A stretch of 40,341 nucleotides of DNA from Sulfurimonas sp. SAG-AH-194-I05 (GCF_029215955.1 NZ_JAEMVA010000015.1:1-40341), one strand, 5' to 3'. Numbered from the stretch's first letter, positions 8,870 to 18,128 are shown. The notes: a model not told the origin generated them from the letters alone. Translations and numbers: made by a program.

Positions 8870-9187
8870 CTATTTACCCTCTACTTCTACTAAGATATGT
8901 GCTGTTGGTTTTCTAATTCCTGAAGCCATACCACGAGCACGTGGACGGAAACGTTTTAGAACTGGACCATTGTCAACACGACAAGATGTAACGATACAAT
9001 CTTCTGCTTCCATACCGCTATTTGCTACTGCTGATGCAATAACTTTAGAAATAATTTTAGCTGCCTTATTTGGAGTAAATTCTAAAGCTGCGATTGCTGC
9101 TTCAGCATTCATACCTTGAACTTCTCTTGCAATAAGACGAGATTTAATTGGAGATACACGGATAAATTTTAATAATGCTCTAGCCAT
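8870..9187 (-). CDS. rplV: 50S ribosomal protein L22
   Basis: At 105 residues, with '[18 protein letters not shown]' at the start and the tunnel-lining hairpin ending '[20 protein letters not shown]', this is a clear L22. The hairpin tip forms part of the exit-tunnel constriction, the site of macrolide resistance changes in other species. It starts 3 bp after rpsS. Confidence 0.96.
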   Translation of the reverse strand: MARALLKFIRVSPIKSRLIAREVQGMNAEAAIAALEFTPNKAAKIISKVIASAVANSGMEAEDCIVTSCRVDNGPVLKRFRPRARGMASGIRKPTAHILVEVEGK

Positions 9188-9190
9188 GTA

Positions 9191-9466
9191 TTATCCTTTC
9201 TTCTGTACTGAGCCCTTATGGCCCTTAAATGTACGAGTTGGTGCAAATTCACCAAGCTTGTAACCGATATGGTTTTCTGAAACATGTACAGGAACAAATT
9301 TACGTCCATCATGAACGTTTAATGTGAATCCAACCATGTCAGGTGTAACCATAGATCTTCTTGACCAAGTCTTAATAGGTTTTTTATTACCTTCAGCCTT
9401 AGCTTTTTCGATCTTTTTTATTAAATGGTCATCAACAAATGGACCTTTTTTTAATGAACGAGCCAT
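9191..9466 (-). CDS. rpsS: 30S ribosomal protein S19
   Basis: The 91-residue protein shows the invariant '[15 protein letters not shown]' start, '[18 protein letters not shown]', and '[17 protein letters not shown]' with 'FKGH'. S19 is in the head of the small subunit and contacts the A-site finger. It starts 2 bp after rplB. Confidence 0.97.
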   Translation of the reverse strand: MARSLKKGPFVDDHLIKKIEKAKAEGNKKPIKTWSRRSMVTPDMVGFTLNVHDGRKFVPVHVSENHIGYKLGEFAPTRTFKGHKGSVQKKG

Positions 9467-9468
9467 AA

Positions 9469-10314
9469 TTAACCTACCCTTTTAGCATTTGGTTTACGAC
9501 GAGTAATAATTAACTTATCACTTGCTTTCTTACGACGAGTTTTAGCACCCTTCGTTGGTTTACCCCATGGAGTAACTGGATGTCGACCCGAATTCGTTTT
9601 ACCTTCACCACCACCATGTGGATGATCAATAGGATTCATTGCTGAACCACGAGTTTGAGGACGAATACCTAAATGACGTTGACGACCAGCTTTAGCAATA
9701 ACAATGTTACCAAACTCTTCGTTACCAACGATTCCAACAGTAGCTAAACACTCACCTAATACTAAACGCATTTCAGATGAAGGCATTCTTAGTGAAACAT
9801 ATCTACCATCACGACCCATAATTTGAGCAGAAGTACCAGCAGCACGACACATTTGTCCACCTTTACCAGTTTTAAGCTCAATATTATGAATTAATGTACC
9901 CACTGGGATATTTTTAAGTTTCATAGTATTACCAGGTTTAACATCAAGTCCATCAGCAGATGAATTGATTACTGTACCAACTTCAAGACCTTTTGGTTGA
10001 AGAATGTAACGTTTTTCACCATCTGCATAATTGATAAGTGCGATTCTACAGTTACGGTATGGATCGTACTCAATTGCTGCAACAGTACCTGGAATATCAA
10101 ATTTATTTCTTTTGAAATCAATGATACGGTAAATCTTTTTTGCACCAGCTTGACGGTGACGAGAAGTGATACGACCATTGTTGTTACGACCAGCATGTTG
10201 TGGTATTTTAACAAGTAATGAACGAACGCTAGCTTTTGCTGTAATGTCAGATGAATCAACATTAGTATAAAAACGACGTGACGGAGTTAACGGTCTGTAT
10301 GTTTTAATTGCCAT
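9469..10314 (-). CDS. rplB: 50S ribosomal protein L2
   Basis: The 281-residue protein is slightly longer than the usual 273-277. It carries the RNA-binding OB and SH3-like domains and the strongly conserved C-terminal '[18 protein letters not shown]' segment containing the functional His. L2 is required for subunit joining and peptidyl transfer. The last residues ([12 protein letters not shown]) form the basic tail. Confidence 0.97.
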   Translation of the reverse strand: MAIKTYRPLTPSRRFYTNVDSSDITAKASVRSLLVKIPQHAGRNNNGRITSRHRQAGAKKIYRIIDFKRNKFDIPGTVAAIEYDPYRNCRIALINYADGEKRYILQPKGLEVGTVINSSADGLDVKPGNTMKLKNIPVGTLIHNIELKTGKGGQMCRAAGTSAQIMGRDGRYVSLRMPSSEMRLVLGECLATVGIVGNEEFGNIVIAKAGRQRHLGIRPQTRGSAMNPIDHPHGGGEGKTNSGRHPVTPWGKPTKGAKTRRKKASDKLIITRRKPNAKRVG

Positions 10315-10317
10315 TTT

Positions 10318-10599
10318 CTATACCGCCAAACTTTCGATTTGTGCACCCTCAGGTAAAGTAACATAAAACTTTTTAAAATCGTTTTGCTTACCTTTTACAC
10401 CACGGAAAGTTTTTCTTTTTCCGCTTTGATTAAGTGAGTTAATATTACTTGGAACAATTCCAAAATACTCACGAAAAACCTCTTTAAGACCTGTTTTAGT
10501 CATACGAGTTGATGTTTGAACAACGATAACACCAGCTTCTTGCATACCTAAAGTCTTCTCTGTATATAATATAGATTTAATATCTGTAATATCTGCCAT
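10318..10599 (-). CDS. rplW: 50S ribosomal protein L23
   Basis: The 93-residue protein has '[10 protein letters not shown]' near the N-terminus and '[21 protein letters not shown]', 'DFKKFYVTL', the typical L23 core. L23 sits at the tunnel exit and is the dock for trigger factor and SRP. It follows rplD by 4 bp and precedes rplB by 3 bp. Confidence 0.95.
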   Translation of the reverse strand: MADITDIKSILYTEKTLGMQEAGVIVVQTSTRMTKTGLKEVFREYFGIVPSNINSLNQSGKRKTFRGVKGKQNDFKKFYVTLPEGAQIESLAV

Positions 10600-10603
10600 C
10601 TAA

Positions 10604-11215
10604 TTATGCCTCACTTACTAGAGCTTCAAATACTGCTTTTTCTATCACGAGTGAACGGTAGTTAGCAGCTAAGAAAGCGTTTAATTCATTTGATTCAACA
10701 ACATATGTAGCTTGAATGTTTTCAAAAGCTAAAAAAGTTGGCTCATCTAATAAAGATTTAACAAAAAGAGTATCTCTTTGGTTGAGTAGTTTAAACATTG
10801 CCATTGCATCTTTAGTTTTACCAGATGCGATTTCAATAGAATCTACTACAAAAAGAGTACCATTTTGTGCATGCTCATTTAAAGCAAAGTTTAAAGCTAA
10901 TTTCTTTTGCTTTTTGTTTACTTTTAAATCGTAGTTACGGTTGTTTTGAGGACCAAAAGCTTTACCACCACCTACGAAGATAGGAGAACGACGTGAACCA
11001 GCACGAGCGCGACCGCCACCTTTTTGAGCCCATGGTTTTTTACCACCACCGCGTACATCACTTCGACCTTTTGCAATCGCTGTATTTGCACGTTGTGCAG
11101 CTTGAGCAGATTTTACATAAAGGTAAAGGTTATGAGGATTGATTCCAGAGAAAGACTCTGGTAATGCTAGCTCAGATGCTTTTTCCATTTTATCATTTAA
11201 TACAATTGCGCTCAT
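10604..11215 (-). CDS. rplD: 50S ribosomal protein L4
   Basis: The 203-residue protein shows the long tunnel loop '[20 protein letters not shown]' and '[13 protein letters not shown]', followed by the globular C-terminal part. In E. coli L4 represses its own S10 operon by binding the 5' leader; the leader here is only about 49 nt, so that mechanism cannot be copied directly. It overlaps the rplC stop by one base. Confidence 0.97.
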   Translation of the reverse strand: MSAIVLNDKMEKASELALPESFSGINPHNLYLYVKSAQAAQRANTAIAKGRSDVRGGGKKPWAQKGGGRARAGSRRSPIFVGGGKAFGPQNNRNYDLKVNKKQKKLALNFALNEHAQNGTLFVVDSIEIASGKTKDAMAMFKLLNQRDTLFVKSLLDEPTFLAFENIQATYVVESNELNAFLAANYRSLVIEKAVFEALVSEA

Positions 11216-11790
11216 TACGAAGCTACCTTTATACGACCTAAAGCACCGTTTGCACCAGATACAGAACCTAAAACCGCAATGATTTTGTTTTCAGCATCGT
11301 AAGAAACGATCTCATTTTTTACACTATTTTGTGTATTTCCGTAATGTCCTGGCATTTTTTTACCTTTCATTACACGACCTGGCCACTCAGCATTACCGAT
11401 TGAACCTGTTCTACGACCGAATCTATGACCGTGAGATGCAGGACCACCACTGAAGTTCCAACGTTTCATAGCACCAGCAAAACCACGACCTTTTGTATTA
11501 AAAGTTGTACGTAGTACGCTTGCTTCTATAAGTGGTGTCATATCTAAATCACCCGCTTCAGTGTTAGCTACTTCAAGTGTTGCTAAACGATTAAACTCAG
11601 CAGAAAGACTATACTTTTTCTGTTGACCTTCAATTGTTTTATTCATTTTTTTACCGCTGTTGTAAGATACAATTGCGACACCATCATTTACTTCACATAC
11701 TTTTTGCTCTAAAACTCTTAAAAGAGTAACAGGTTTACTTGGTACTGTGATTGTACGGCTCATACCGATTTTTTCAACAATATATTCCAC
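11215..11790 (-). CDS. rplC: 50S ribosomal protein L3
   Basis: The 191-residue L3 has the conserved '[20 protein letters not shown]' and '[14 protein letters not shown]', '[16 protein letters not shown]' segments around the loop that approaches the peptidyl transferase centre, including the Gln-free region 'GNTQNSVKN' with the modified Gln position. L3 is an early assembly protein. It begins 10 bp after rpsJ. Confidence 0.97.
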   Translation of the reverse strand: MEYIVEKIGMSRTITVPSKPVTLLRVLEQKVCEVNDGVAIVSYNSGKKMNKTIEGQQKKYSLSAEFNRLATLEVANTEAGDLDMTPLIEASVLRTTFNTKGRGFAGAMKRWNFSGGPASHGHRFGRRTGSIGNAEWPGRVMKGKKMPGHYGNTQNSVKNEIVSYDAENKIIAVLGSVSGANGALGRIKVAS

Positions 11791-11800
11791 TACGAACTCC

Positions 11801-12112
11801 TTACTTATCCATAGAGCGTACTTCTACGTCTACTTCCGGTGCAAGATCAAGTTTCATTAATGAATCAACAGTCTCTGGTGTTGCAGAAACGATATCAATC
11901 ATTCTAGCATGCATACGAATCTCAAATTGCTCACGCGCTTTTTTGTTAACGTGAACTGATTTAAGTACTGTATATTTACGAATCTTTGTTGGTAAAGGTA
12001 TTGGTCCACGAATTTGTGCACCTGTACGCTTTACAGCCTCTACGATTGACGCTACTGATCTATCTAATACACGATGATCGTAAGCTTTCAATTTTAAACG
12101 AATTTTTTCCAT
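11801..12112 (-). CDS. rpsJ: 30S ribosomal protein S10
   Basis: At 103 residues this is a full-length S10 with '[17 protein letters not shown]', '[20 protein letters not shown]' and '[17 protein letters not shown]'. S10 also acts in transcription antitermination with NusB/NusG in other bacteria. It is the first gene of the superoperon, preceded by a clear promoter; rpsL, rpsG, fusA and tuf are not upstream. Confidence 0.97.
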   Translation of the reverse strand: MEKIRLKLKAYDHRVLDRSVASIVEAVKRTGAQIRGPIPLPTKIRKYTVLKSVHVNKKAREQFEIRMHARMIDIVSATPETVDSLMKLDLAPEVDVEVRSMDK

Positions 12113-12133
12113 GTTTTTCCTTCTAAAGAACTC

Positions 12134-12151
12134 GTTGGATCCTAGCCCAAC
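12134..12151 (-). promoter_or_regulatory. hairpin in the short S10-operon leader
   Basis: GTTGG (12134-12138) and CCAAC (12147-12151) pair around an 8-base loop in the predicted 49-nt untranslated leader of rpsJ. The stem is short, so the structure may be fortuitous. It is the only visible candidate for leader-based control. Confidence 0.35.
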
Positions 12152-12167
12152 TATTTAAGGGAACGGA

Positions 12168-12196
12168 ATTGTACCTAAAGGAGCGCTTTTATTCAA
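12168..12196 (-). promoter_or_regulatory. sigma70 promoter of the ribosomal superoperon
   Basis: Read on the minus strand, TTGAAT (12196-12191) and TACAAT (12173-12168) are separated by exactly 17 bp. The predicted start is near 12161, giving a leader of about 49 nt before rpsJ. The near-consensus match suits a strongly expressed operon. Confidence 0.75.
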
Positions 12197-12233
12197 GGAT
12201 TCTAGGGGTAAAAAATAAAAAAAGAGTAAATTT

Positions 12234-12262
12234 ATTTCCTTTTAAAAAGGAAATGATATAAT
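12234..12262 (+). promoter_or_regulatory. promoter with palindromic operator-like site
   Basis: Perfect arms ATTTCCTTTT (12234-12243) and AAAAGGAAAT (12245-12254) surround one base, and a TATAAT -10 element follows at 12257-12262. The palindrome occupies the -35 and spacer zone of the promoter for the ATPase gene, the usual place for a repressor site. The ATG is 27 bp after the -10. Confidence 0.55.
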
Positions 12263-12288
12263 TATCTCTACAAAAAAAGAGGTAAAAT

Positions 12289-13353
12289 ATGGAAATACTA
12301 CTTGAAGAACTCTATAAGCTTGATTTACATATAGATAAATTTCATGATAGAAAAGTCTTTATAGATGATAAAAGTTATCAAATAAATGGAATAACCCAAA
12401 GCGGAAAAACAAAATTAGTGAAAAATTATTTACTTTCACTCAAAAAGAATTCCTATCTTTATATAGATTGCAATGACATACGGATTAATACAGAACTATT
12501 AAATCAGCAACTTAATATTTTTTGTATTTCAAATTCTATTGATGTTTTAGTTTTAGATAACTATAACCATAATATTAAACTTGTAAATGTAAATCAACGC
12601 ATCATTACATGTGAAAGAAATATTCAAACTGATATAGAAAATTCTTTACAACTTTATCCACTTGATTATGAAGAGTTTTTAGCCTATGAGCATAAGTATG
12701 ATTCAAGTGCCTTAAACCATTTTTTTCAACTTGGTGGTTTTCCATCAATGCATAAAATACATTCTGATGTTAAAAATACTACTATTCAAAATATTTTGCA
12801 GTTTTCATTGGATACTCTAGAATTTGATATTCTTGTAGTATGTGCAAAAATGATTTCACAAAAAATATCAGCCTATACAGTGTATGAACGACTCAAAAGT
12901 ATACGAAAAATTTCAAAAGACAAACTTTATAAGTCTTATGAAGGTTTACTTGCAAAAAAATATATGCATACATTACAAAAGTATGCGCATGCACATGCTA
13001 TAAAAAAACTCTACCTCTGTGATATTTCACTCAAAAGTGCTTTAAGTACAGACAAGCATTTTGGTCGTTTGTTTGAAAACATGGTTTTTTTAGAATTATT
13101 AAAATCACATGTTACATGTTTTTATGATGATGGAATTGATTTTTATTTACCCAATACAAATGAAATAATTCTTTGTATGCCTTTTACCGATGAGAGAAGT
13201 CTATTTAAAAAACTAGAACAAATAGAAGCCTTCATTTTTACACATGAAATTCAAAAAATAACAGCAGTGACTATGAATAGAGAAGGAAGCATTTCGCATC
13301 CCCTTTCTCTAGTGGAAATGCTCCCATTTGATATTTGGGCTATTGGGGATTAA
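12289..13353 (+). CDS. AAA ATPase with DUF4143-like C-terminal domain
   Basis: The 354-residue protein resembles the large family of AAA_14/DUF4143 ATPases. A Walker A loop 'GITQSGKT' is at residues 34-41, a Walker B-like strand 'IDVLVLD' ends at Asp90, and the family segment 'LYPLDYEEFLAYE' followed by 'FFQLGGFPS' sits near residues 125-155. The C-terminal part has 'GRLFENMVFLELL', which marks the nuclease-like fold portion, though its catalytic set looks eroded. Related proteins are abundant, often mobile, and of unclear cellular role. The gene stands alone between the ribosomal operon and the Sia operon. GAGG precedes the ATG. Function cannot be stated further. Confidence 0.7.
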   Translation: MEILLEELYKLDLHIDKFHDRKVFIDDKSYQINGITQSGKTKLVKNYLLSLKKNSYLYIDCNDIRINTELLNQQLNIFCISNSIDVLVLDNYNHNIKLVNVNQRIITCERNIQTDIENSLQLYPLDYEEFLAYEHKYDSSALNHFFQLGGFPSMHKIHSDVKNTTIQNILQFSLDTLEFDILVVCAKMISQKISAYTVYERLKSIRKISKDKLYKSYEGLLAKKYMHTLQKYAHAHAIKKLYLCDISLKSALSTDKHFGRLFENMVFLELLKSHVTCFYDDGIDFYLPNTNEIILCMPFTDERSLFKKLEQIEAFIFTHEIQKITAVTMNREGSISHPLSLVEMLPFDIWAIGD

Positions 13354-13383
13354 GAGAGAGGACCAAGAGTAAAAGTCATTCGA

Positions 13384-13412
13384 TTACATTATACTTTTAG
13401 GTTAGATATACT
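13384..13412 (+). promoter_or_regulatory. putative promoter of the siaCBD operon
   Basis: A TATACT -10 element (13407-13412) is preceded after 17 bp by TTACAT (13384-13389), a weak -35. It lies 36 bp before the siaC start. Only the -10 is convincing. Confidence 0.4.
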
Positions 13413-13448
13413 AAAATACTTCCATTATATATAGAAGGAATAACTATA

Positions 13449-13823
13449 ATGCAGTCTTTAAATATAGAAGCTACAGAAAACTCTCCAAAAGTATCCCTCG
13501 ACTTTGAAAATGGGGTCATAATTTTTGAAGGAAAATCGTATCCTGAAAATACTTTTGAATTTTATGAGCCTATTTCCAAATGGTTAGAAAAATACTTTAA
13601 TGGGAATGCCAAAGAAACAACTACTGTAGAAATCAAGTTATCTTACTTCAATTCAGCTACATCACAAATACTTTTTGACCTTTTTGACATTATAAATGAT
13701 GGAGAATCTCACAATCTCGTTATCAACTGGTACTATGATGCAAGCAAGAAAAGTGGTCTTAAAGATTATGAAGACTATGCAGAAGAATTTGAAGACTTAA
13801 ATATTAAAGCCATAGAATTTTAG
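13449..13823 (+). CDS. siaC: SiaC-family regulatory phosphoprotein (DUF1987)
   Basis: The 124-residue protein matches SiaC: an N-terminal beta pair 'SPKVSLDFENGVIIFEGKSY', 'PENTFEFYEPISKWLEKYF', and the strand-helix 'KLSYFNSATSQILFDLFDII' around the phosphoacceptor site. In Pseudomonas aeruginosa SiaC is phosphorylated on a threonine by SiaB, dephosphorylated by SiaA, and in the unphosphorylated form activates the diguanylate cyclase SiaD. The equivalent position here appears to be Ser69 (or nearby Thr71) rather than Thr; the alignment is by eye. A good AGAAGGA ribosome site is present. siaB follows after 10 bp and siaD after that, so the three form one operon. Confidence 0.85.
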   Translation: MQSLNIEATENSPKVSLDFENGVIIFEGKSYPENTFEFYEPISKWLEKYFNGNAKETTTVEIKLSYFNSATSQILFDLFDIINDGESHNLVINWYYDASKKSGLKDYEDYAEEFEDLNIKAIEF

Positions 13824-13833
13824 AGAACCGTTA

Positions 13834-14385
13834 ATGCAAAGTACTTTTTTAAATGAGAAATCTTTTCTTCAAATAGACGATACTGTTATTTATGAGTTTA
13901 GCAACAAACTCAATGAAGAAACGATGATAAAAATTAGTAAAACTATTCAATCACATCTCATTTCTGCCCAAGTACATATTGATAAAATAGATGATATTTT
14001 TAAAATACTCATTGAAATAATGCAAAATATTTTGAACTACTCTTACGATAAAATCGAATTAAAAAACAATAAAAGAGAAGCGCAAGGGATACTTATCGTT
14101 ACAATGAACTCCATTGAAAATACATGTACAATACAAAGTAGCAATCTCATCAAAAATACAAAAAAAGCAATTATACAAGAGCGATTACATGAGATTCAAG
14201 GCTTAAATGAAAAAGATTTACGACGTTTATTAAGACAGAAAATGCGTGCTAAAAAAGATATTCATACCAAAGGTGCAGGTTTAGGTTTTATAATAATTGG
14301 ATTACGTGTTGTTAAACCTGTTATAATAACATTTACGCCTATTGAGAACGATATTTTAAAATATACATTATTACTACAGTTATAA
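13834..14385 (+). CDS. siaB: SiaB-family protein kinase
   Basis: The 183-residue soluble protein has a GHKL-type kinase outline: an N-box-like 'IEIMQNILNYSYD' near residues 66-78 and a G-box 'KGAGLGFIIIGL' near residues 147-158, as in SiaB-family kinases. SiaB phosphorylates SiaC and so keeps the SiaD cyclase off; direct neighbourhood with siaC and siaD supports the assignment. There is a 10-bp gap to each neighbour. The ribosome binding site is weak (AGAGA), so translation may be coupled to siaC. No membrane segment or sensor domain is present, so its input must come from another protein or the nucleotide state. Confidence 0.85.
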   Translation: MQSTFLNEKSFLQIDDTVIYEFSNKLNEETMIKISKTIQSHLISAQVHIDKIDDIFKILIEIMQNILNYSYDKIELKNNKREAQGILIVTMNSIENTCTIQSSNLIKNTKKAIIQERLHEIQGLNEKDLRRLLRQKMRAKKDIHTKGAGLGFIIIGLRVVKPVIITFTPIENDILKYTLLLQL

Positions 14386-14395
14386 GGATATATAT

Positions 14396-15028
14396 ATGAA
14401 ATTCCATGAAGAAATCTCAAGAGAAGACCTACTAGAACTTTATAAAAAGCAAAGTAGACGATTAGATAAGATTGTTGCTAGAAATGACTTACAAAATAAA
14501 GAACTTTTAGAACTCAACGAACAGCTTATAAAACTCGCAACACTTGATCCTATGACAAATATTTATAATCGTAGGTATTTACTCGAAGTTGCAGAGCGTT
14601 ATATAAAAACGAGCATAAGAGAGAAGTCTGACCTTTGTGTCATCATGTTAGACATTGACCATTTTAAGAATATAAATGATACTTACGGACATGATGTTGG
14701 AGACAAGGTTATTATAGCTTGTACTGAAATAATAACTGCTAATATTCGTGATACTGATGTTTTTGCAAGATTTGGAGGAGAAGAGTTTGTAGTCCTTTTT
14801 CCAAATACAACAACGCAAGGTGCATTTGAAATTTCTGATAAAATTAGAAAGCTTATAGAAGCTAATATTTTAGAAGGGAATATTTCTGTAACAATGAGTA
14901 CGGGACTCACTATCTTTAAAAATGAAGGTGAAGACATTGATGTGCTTATTAAACAAGCAGATTTAGGTTTATACCATGCAAAAGAGCATGGACGGAATCA
15001 GGTTGTAGATTATACTAGTTTAAAGTAG
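14396..15028 (+). CDS. siaD: SiaD-like diguanylate cyclase
   Basis: This 210-residue soluble protein has a short N-terminal coiled-coil helix (about residues 5-48) followed by a complete GGDEF domain. The active-site motif is GGEEF at residues 127-131, and the product-inhibition site RDTD lies at 118-121, five residues before it, so both synthesis of c-di-GMP from two GTP and feedback inhibition are expected. In P. aeruginosa the stalk of SiaD binds SiaC, and the stalk here is a reasonable equivalent. AAGGAT precedes the ATG. It ends the operon and faces the FecR gene tail to tail with only 30 bp between, without an obvious terminator. Confidence 0.88.
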   Translation: MKFHEEISREDLLELYKKQSRRLDKIVARNDLQNKELLELNEQLIKLATLDPMTNIYNRRYLLEVAERYIKTSIREKSDLCVIMLDIDHFKNINDTYGHDVGDKVIIACTEIITANIRDTDVFARFGGEEFVVLFPNTTTQGAFEISDKIRKLIEANILEGNISVTMSTGLTIFKNEGEDIDVLIKQADLGLYHAKEHGRNQVVDYTSLK

Positions 15029-15058
15029 TAAATTCTCCCATATTTCTAAGTATGCTTG

Positions 15059-16810
15059 TTACTTAAAAGATATCTGATCAGCTGAGAAGCCTAAATCGGA
15101 TTTATCTCCGCTTGTAGCGCCTTGAATTTTTATTGACCCTGATACTTGTTCTGCGCTAGGACCATAAAAATTACCTGAAGTATTACTTGTTTTAGCTAAG
15201 TTCTCAACTAGAGATCCATCACTTAACTTTCTGATCTCTCCATTTACAAGAGTATCTATCGTAAAACCAGTATTAGCTACTATTCCACTTAGATTTCCTG
15301 TATATTCTTGATCATGGGCAATATAGCTAAAATCGCCACTATGCGTTAACGTATTAAAATCAATTTCTATATCAAATATACCAGTAACAACTCTTTGAGC
15401 CTGCGTTCCTGACTCAACAATTCCATCTAAAATACCACTATATTTTGCTATATTGTTAGCAGTGATATAGCCATCAATTGTAGCTGTAGGGGTAAAATCA
15501 GAAATTCCATTTATGCCAGCTACACTAAAAGTAGTGTAACCTACTGTTGCAGTATCTACAATATTATCATTAAACAAAAAGTTTCCAGCCGCTATGGTGT
15601 TTAAACTAAATACTCCAAAGGTAACATACGTATCTCTATATACCTCATGTGTTCCTGTACCTATCTTTGCTAGATTATGTTCAACTTCTAATGTTAGCGT
15701 AGTGTCAGTTATTAATCCTCCACTATCAGTTGTCCGTAAAAGAATCTGATCTGTTCCAAAAAAATCATTTAGATTCGTATTTGCAACATAATCTATATTA
15801 GTACCATTAACAATTGCGCTACCAAATAATGTAGCTAGAACAACTGTGTTCGTTGTACTTTCAGCATCAGTAGCAGTAAATGGTACACTCAGTGTTCTCG
15901 TACTTATATCTACTGTTTGATTTATTATACTTAAAGTTGGTGGAGTATTTGGTATAACAATTGGAGTAGTTACAACAGGTGCTATTGTCGGTGTTGAAGT
16001 TACTACTTGTGCTACACTAACAGTTGTATCAACAGTATTTTCTTGATTCACTCCACTTGCATCCGTAGCTAATGACGATGGAACTTCCGGTTCTACTGAG
16101 CTTGGTGCTTCTGCTTGTGGAGTTGATGCTTCTTGCTTTGGTGCATTGTCATTTACAGAAGTTTCCTTTGTACTTACTGATTCACTTTTAGTTTTTGACG
16201 CATCACCTGAACTAGACGTACTACTTTTACTTTTAGATTTACTTTCTATTTTCATTGCGGCTATGTTGAGTGTTACTGGTGGGTTTGGTATATTTCCTGG
16301 TGTAAAGCTTGTCATGAGACCTGCTCCCACATCTACAGTTGTACCTTGTGCTTCTACACCTATACCACCTTTAAAACACCCAATAGTTTCTTTTGTTTCA
16401 CCAATGTTTCCACCGAAGTGTGTTCCACGTATAGAAATAGATGCAGACTTTGTTTTTAATTTAAATCTATTTTTATTTATTTTCCCTATTTTCCCGCTTA
16501 TTGCGTAGAATATTCCTTTTTTTACTCGCATTGTTATTTTTGATTTTTTTGTTTTGTCATAGAGATATTCTTCTATTTCAAATATACTATTTCTTCCTAT
16601 AGTTATTGCTGTTTTATCTTTAAGCATTATTTGAATTTGTGCTGCTTTACCTGTTTTTATAATATCTTTCTCTTCTATATCTATACCAGTAAAGGCTTTT
16701 ATAGTTTGAGTATCTCTTAGGATGTTTACTTCACCTTTTAGGGCTAGGATCTTTCCTATTTCTGCTTGAAGAAGTAATGGAACCAATAGTAGAATTATAT
16801 ACTTATACAT
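15059..16810 (-). CDS. secreted FecR-domain protein with C-terminal TbpB-like barrel
   Basis: The 583-residue protein starts with a signal peptide (MYKYIILLLVPLLLQA) without a lipobox cysteine. A FecR domain spans about residues 17-175 ('GEVNILRDTQ', 'IQIMLKDKTAITIGRNSIFEI', 'SASISIRGTHFGG'). A Ser/Thr/Pro/Ala-rich linker runs from about 185 to 288, then a cadherin- or Ig-like module (290-375), then a beta-rich domain (385-583) whose 'GIFDIEIDFNTLTHSGDF' and 'SGNFYGPSAEQVSGSI' (545-560) match the small barrel of transferrin-binding-protein-B-like, Slam-dependent cargo. FecR domains normally pass signals across the periplasm. It follows the Slam-like gene by 10 bp, so it is a likely cargo of that protein. 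The pairing is inferred from motifs and order. Confidence 0.8.
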   Translation of the reverse strand: MYKYIILLLVPLLLQAEIGKILALKGEVNILRDTQTIKAFTGIDIEEKDIIKTGKAAQIQIMLKDKTAITIGRNSIFEIEEYLYDKTKKSKITMRVKKGIFYAISGKIGKINKNRFKLKTKSASISIRGTHFGGNIGETKETIGCFKGGIGVEAQGTTVDVGAGLMTSFTPGNIPNPPVTLNIAAMKIESKSKSKSSTSSSGDASKTKSESVSTKETSVNDNAPKQEASTPQAEAPSSVEPEVPSSLATDASGVNQENTVDTTVSVAQVVTSTPTIAPVVTTPIVIPNTPPTLSIINQTVDISTRTLSVPFTATDAESTTNTVVLATLFGSAIVNGTNIDYVANTNLNDFFGTDQILLRTTDSGGLITDTTLTLEVEHNLAKIGTGTHEVYRDTYVTFGVFSLNTIAAGNFLFNDNIVDTATVGYTTFSVAGINGISDFTPTATIDGYITANNIAKYSGILDGIVESGTQAQRVVTGIFDIEIDFNTLTHSGDFSYIAHDQEYTGNLSGIVANTGFTIDTLVNGEIRKLSDGSLVENLAKTSNTSGNFYGPSAEQVSGSIKIQGATSGDKSDLGFSADQISFK

Positions 16811-16820
16811 TTTATCTCCT

Positions 16821-18128
16821 TTAAAAGACCATAGTAAGTTTTATGTTATAGTTGCTTTTATCATACCCTACTGGTATATAATTAGAAGCATTCTCTGTAT
16901 ACTTATATTCAGCAGCTATAGATATTTTTTTTGTAATTTTCTTACCTAATGAGATAGAATAACTACTAAATTTATCAAGCCTCTTTTGTGTAGCACTGAT
17001 TAAATCTTCATACTGATTATTTATATACGAGTACTGTGCATTTAAGCGTATTGCTTTTGTTATACTTGTGCTATATCCTAGATTATAAGTATCTGAATCT
17101 TTATTTACAAACGTTTGGGTTGCGTCAGTGTTTTTTTCTTCTTGTATTCTTAAATAAGAAAGACGAAATAAATGCTCTCCCATGGCATGGTTAACACCTA
17201 GTTCTAACTCATGTGTATCAGAATTTCTTCCCTTATTTGTTACACTATTATAATGCTTCTTTTGAAACTTTACAGCTACGCGACCAACTGTATTTTTAGT
17301 CAATTTCTTTTCAACTTTCAACTGAATATACTGAGAATCAAGAAGACCAACTCCACCATAATAAACCTTACTAAGGTTTAGCGGTACACTTATTTTATAG
17401 CCTTTATAAACAGTAGCTAGAGCACTTGTAAGCGCTACATAAACTAAGTTATATTCACTATATGCATCATACTGTTGTGCAAAAATCAAAAAAGAACTCT
17501 CTAAAAAGAAACGACTATCTTTAAACTTGTAAGTATTTCCAACATTTAACATTTCTTGCATATACATAGCAGAAATCATATCACTCGCAGTAATGGCATT
17601 TCTATTTAAATTAAATGTATCTACTAAATAGTTAATAAGTACCTCTTCTCCAGGGTTTGCATTTATGTTCGTGTCATACCCTGTTGCAAGTCCAAAGTAA
17701 AAAGTCCAAAAGCTATTTTTCTTTTTTTCCTCTATATGCGCTATTAGCATGTGAATATTTTCTTCTACTTGTTTTGGAGGTTTCATTTTTAAAACTGTGT
17801 TTAATTCTATTTTCGCCTTTTCATCCATCTTTAATAAAATATATGTTCTTGCAAGTTCTAAACGACTTCTAATGTGTGTTTCATCTAAGATAAGGACTCT
17901 TTCATACGCAAGCATAGCCAACTCAAGGTCACCCATTTCAAAGGAACATCGTCCCATATAAAAACTAATTTTTGGGTTAGCCATATCTTCATAAAAAGCT
18001 TTTTCAAAAGATACATAGGCTTTCATATATGCCTTTTCTTCAAAAAACTGCAAGCCTTCATCATAATCATTTAAGGTATTTGCAAAAAGTGTTACTATAT
18101 ATAATGTAAAAAATAATATGTATTTCAT
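16821..18128 (-). CDS. Slam-like TPR plus outer-membrane beta-barrel protein
   Basis: This 435-residue protein has a signal peptide (first 16 residues), two to three tetratricopeptide repeats at about residues 20-135 ('AYVSFEKAFYED', 'LAMLAYERVLILDETHIRSRLELARTYI'), then a region of alternating beta strands from about 140 to the end. 'FWTFYFGLATGYDTNINANPG' is split as FWTFYFGLATG then YDTNINANPG, the start of the DUF560/Slam barrel, and the protein ends in 'NIKLTMVF' with the terminal Phe of outer-membrane proteins. Slam proteins move surface lipoproteins or soluble TbpB-like cargo across the outer membrane. It lies between the CHASE2 phosphatase (6 bp) and the FecR-barrel protein (10 bp). 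Confidence 0.75.
   Translation of the reverse strand: MKYILFFTLYIVTLFANTLNDYDEGLQFFEEKAYMKAYVSFEKAFYEDMANPKISFYMGRCSFEMGDLELAMLAYERVLILDETHIRSRLELARTYILLKMDEKAKIELNTVLKMKPPKQVEENIHMLIAHIEEKKKNSFWTFYFGLATGYDTNINANPGEEVLINYLVDTFNLNRNAITASDMISAMYMQEMLNVGNTYKFKDSRFFLESSFLIFAQQYDAYSEYNLVYVALTSALATVYKGYKISVPLNLSKVYYGGVGLLDSQYIQLKVEKKLTKNTVGRVAVKFQKKHYNSVTNKGRNSDTHELELGVNHAMGEHLFRLSYLRIQEEKNTDATQTFVNKDSDTYNLGYSTSITKAIRLNAQYSYINNQYEDLISATQKRLDKFSSYSISLGKKITKKISIAAEYKYTENASNYIPVGYDKSNYNIKLTMVF

Noticed and set aside
16146..16508. 120-aa plus-strand frame inside the FecR-domain gene
   Set aside because: Antisense to the low-complexity linker and FecR domain; composition reflects the opposite coding strand.
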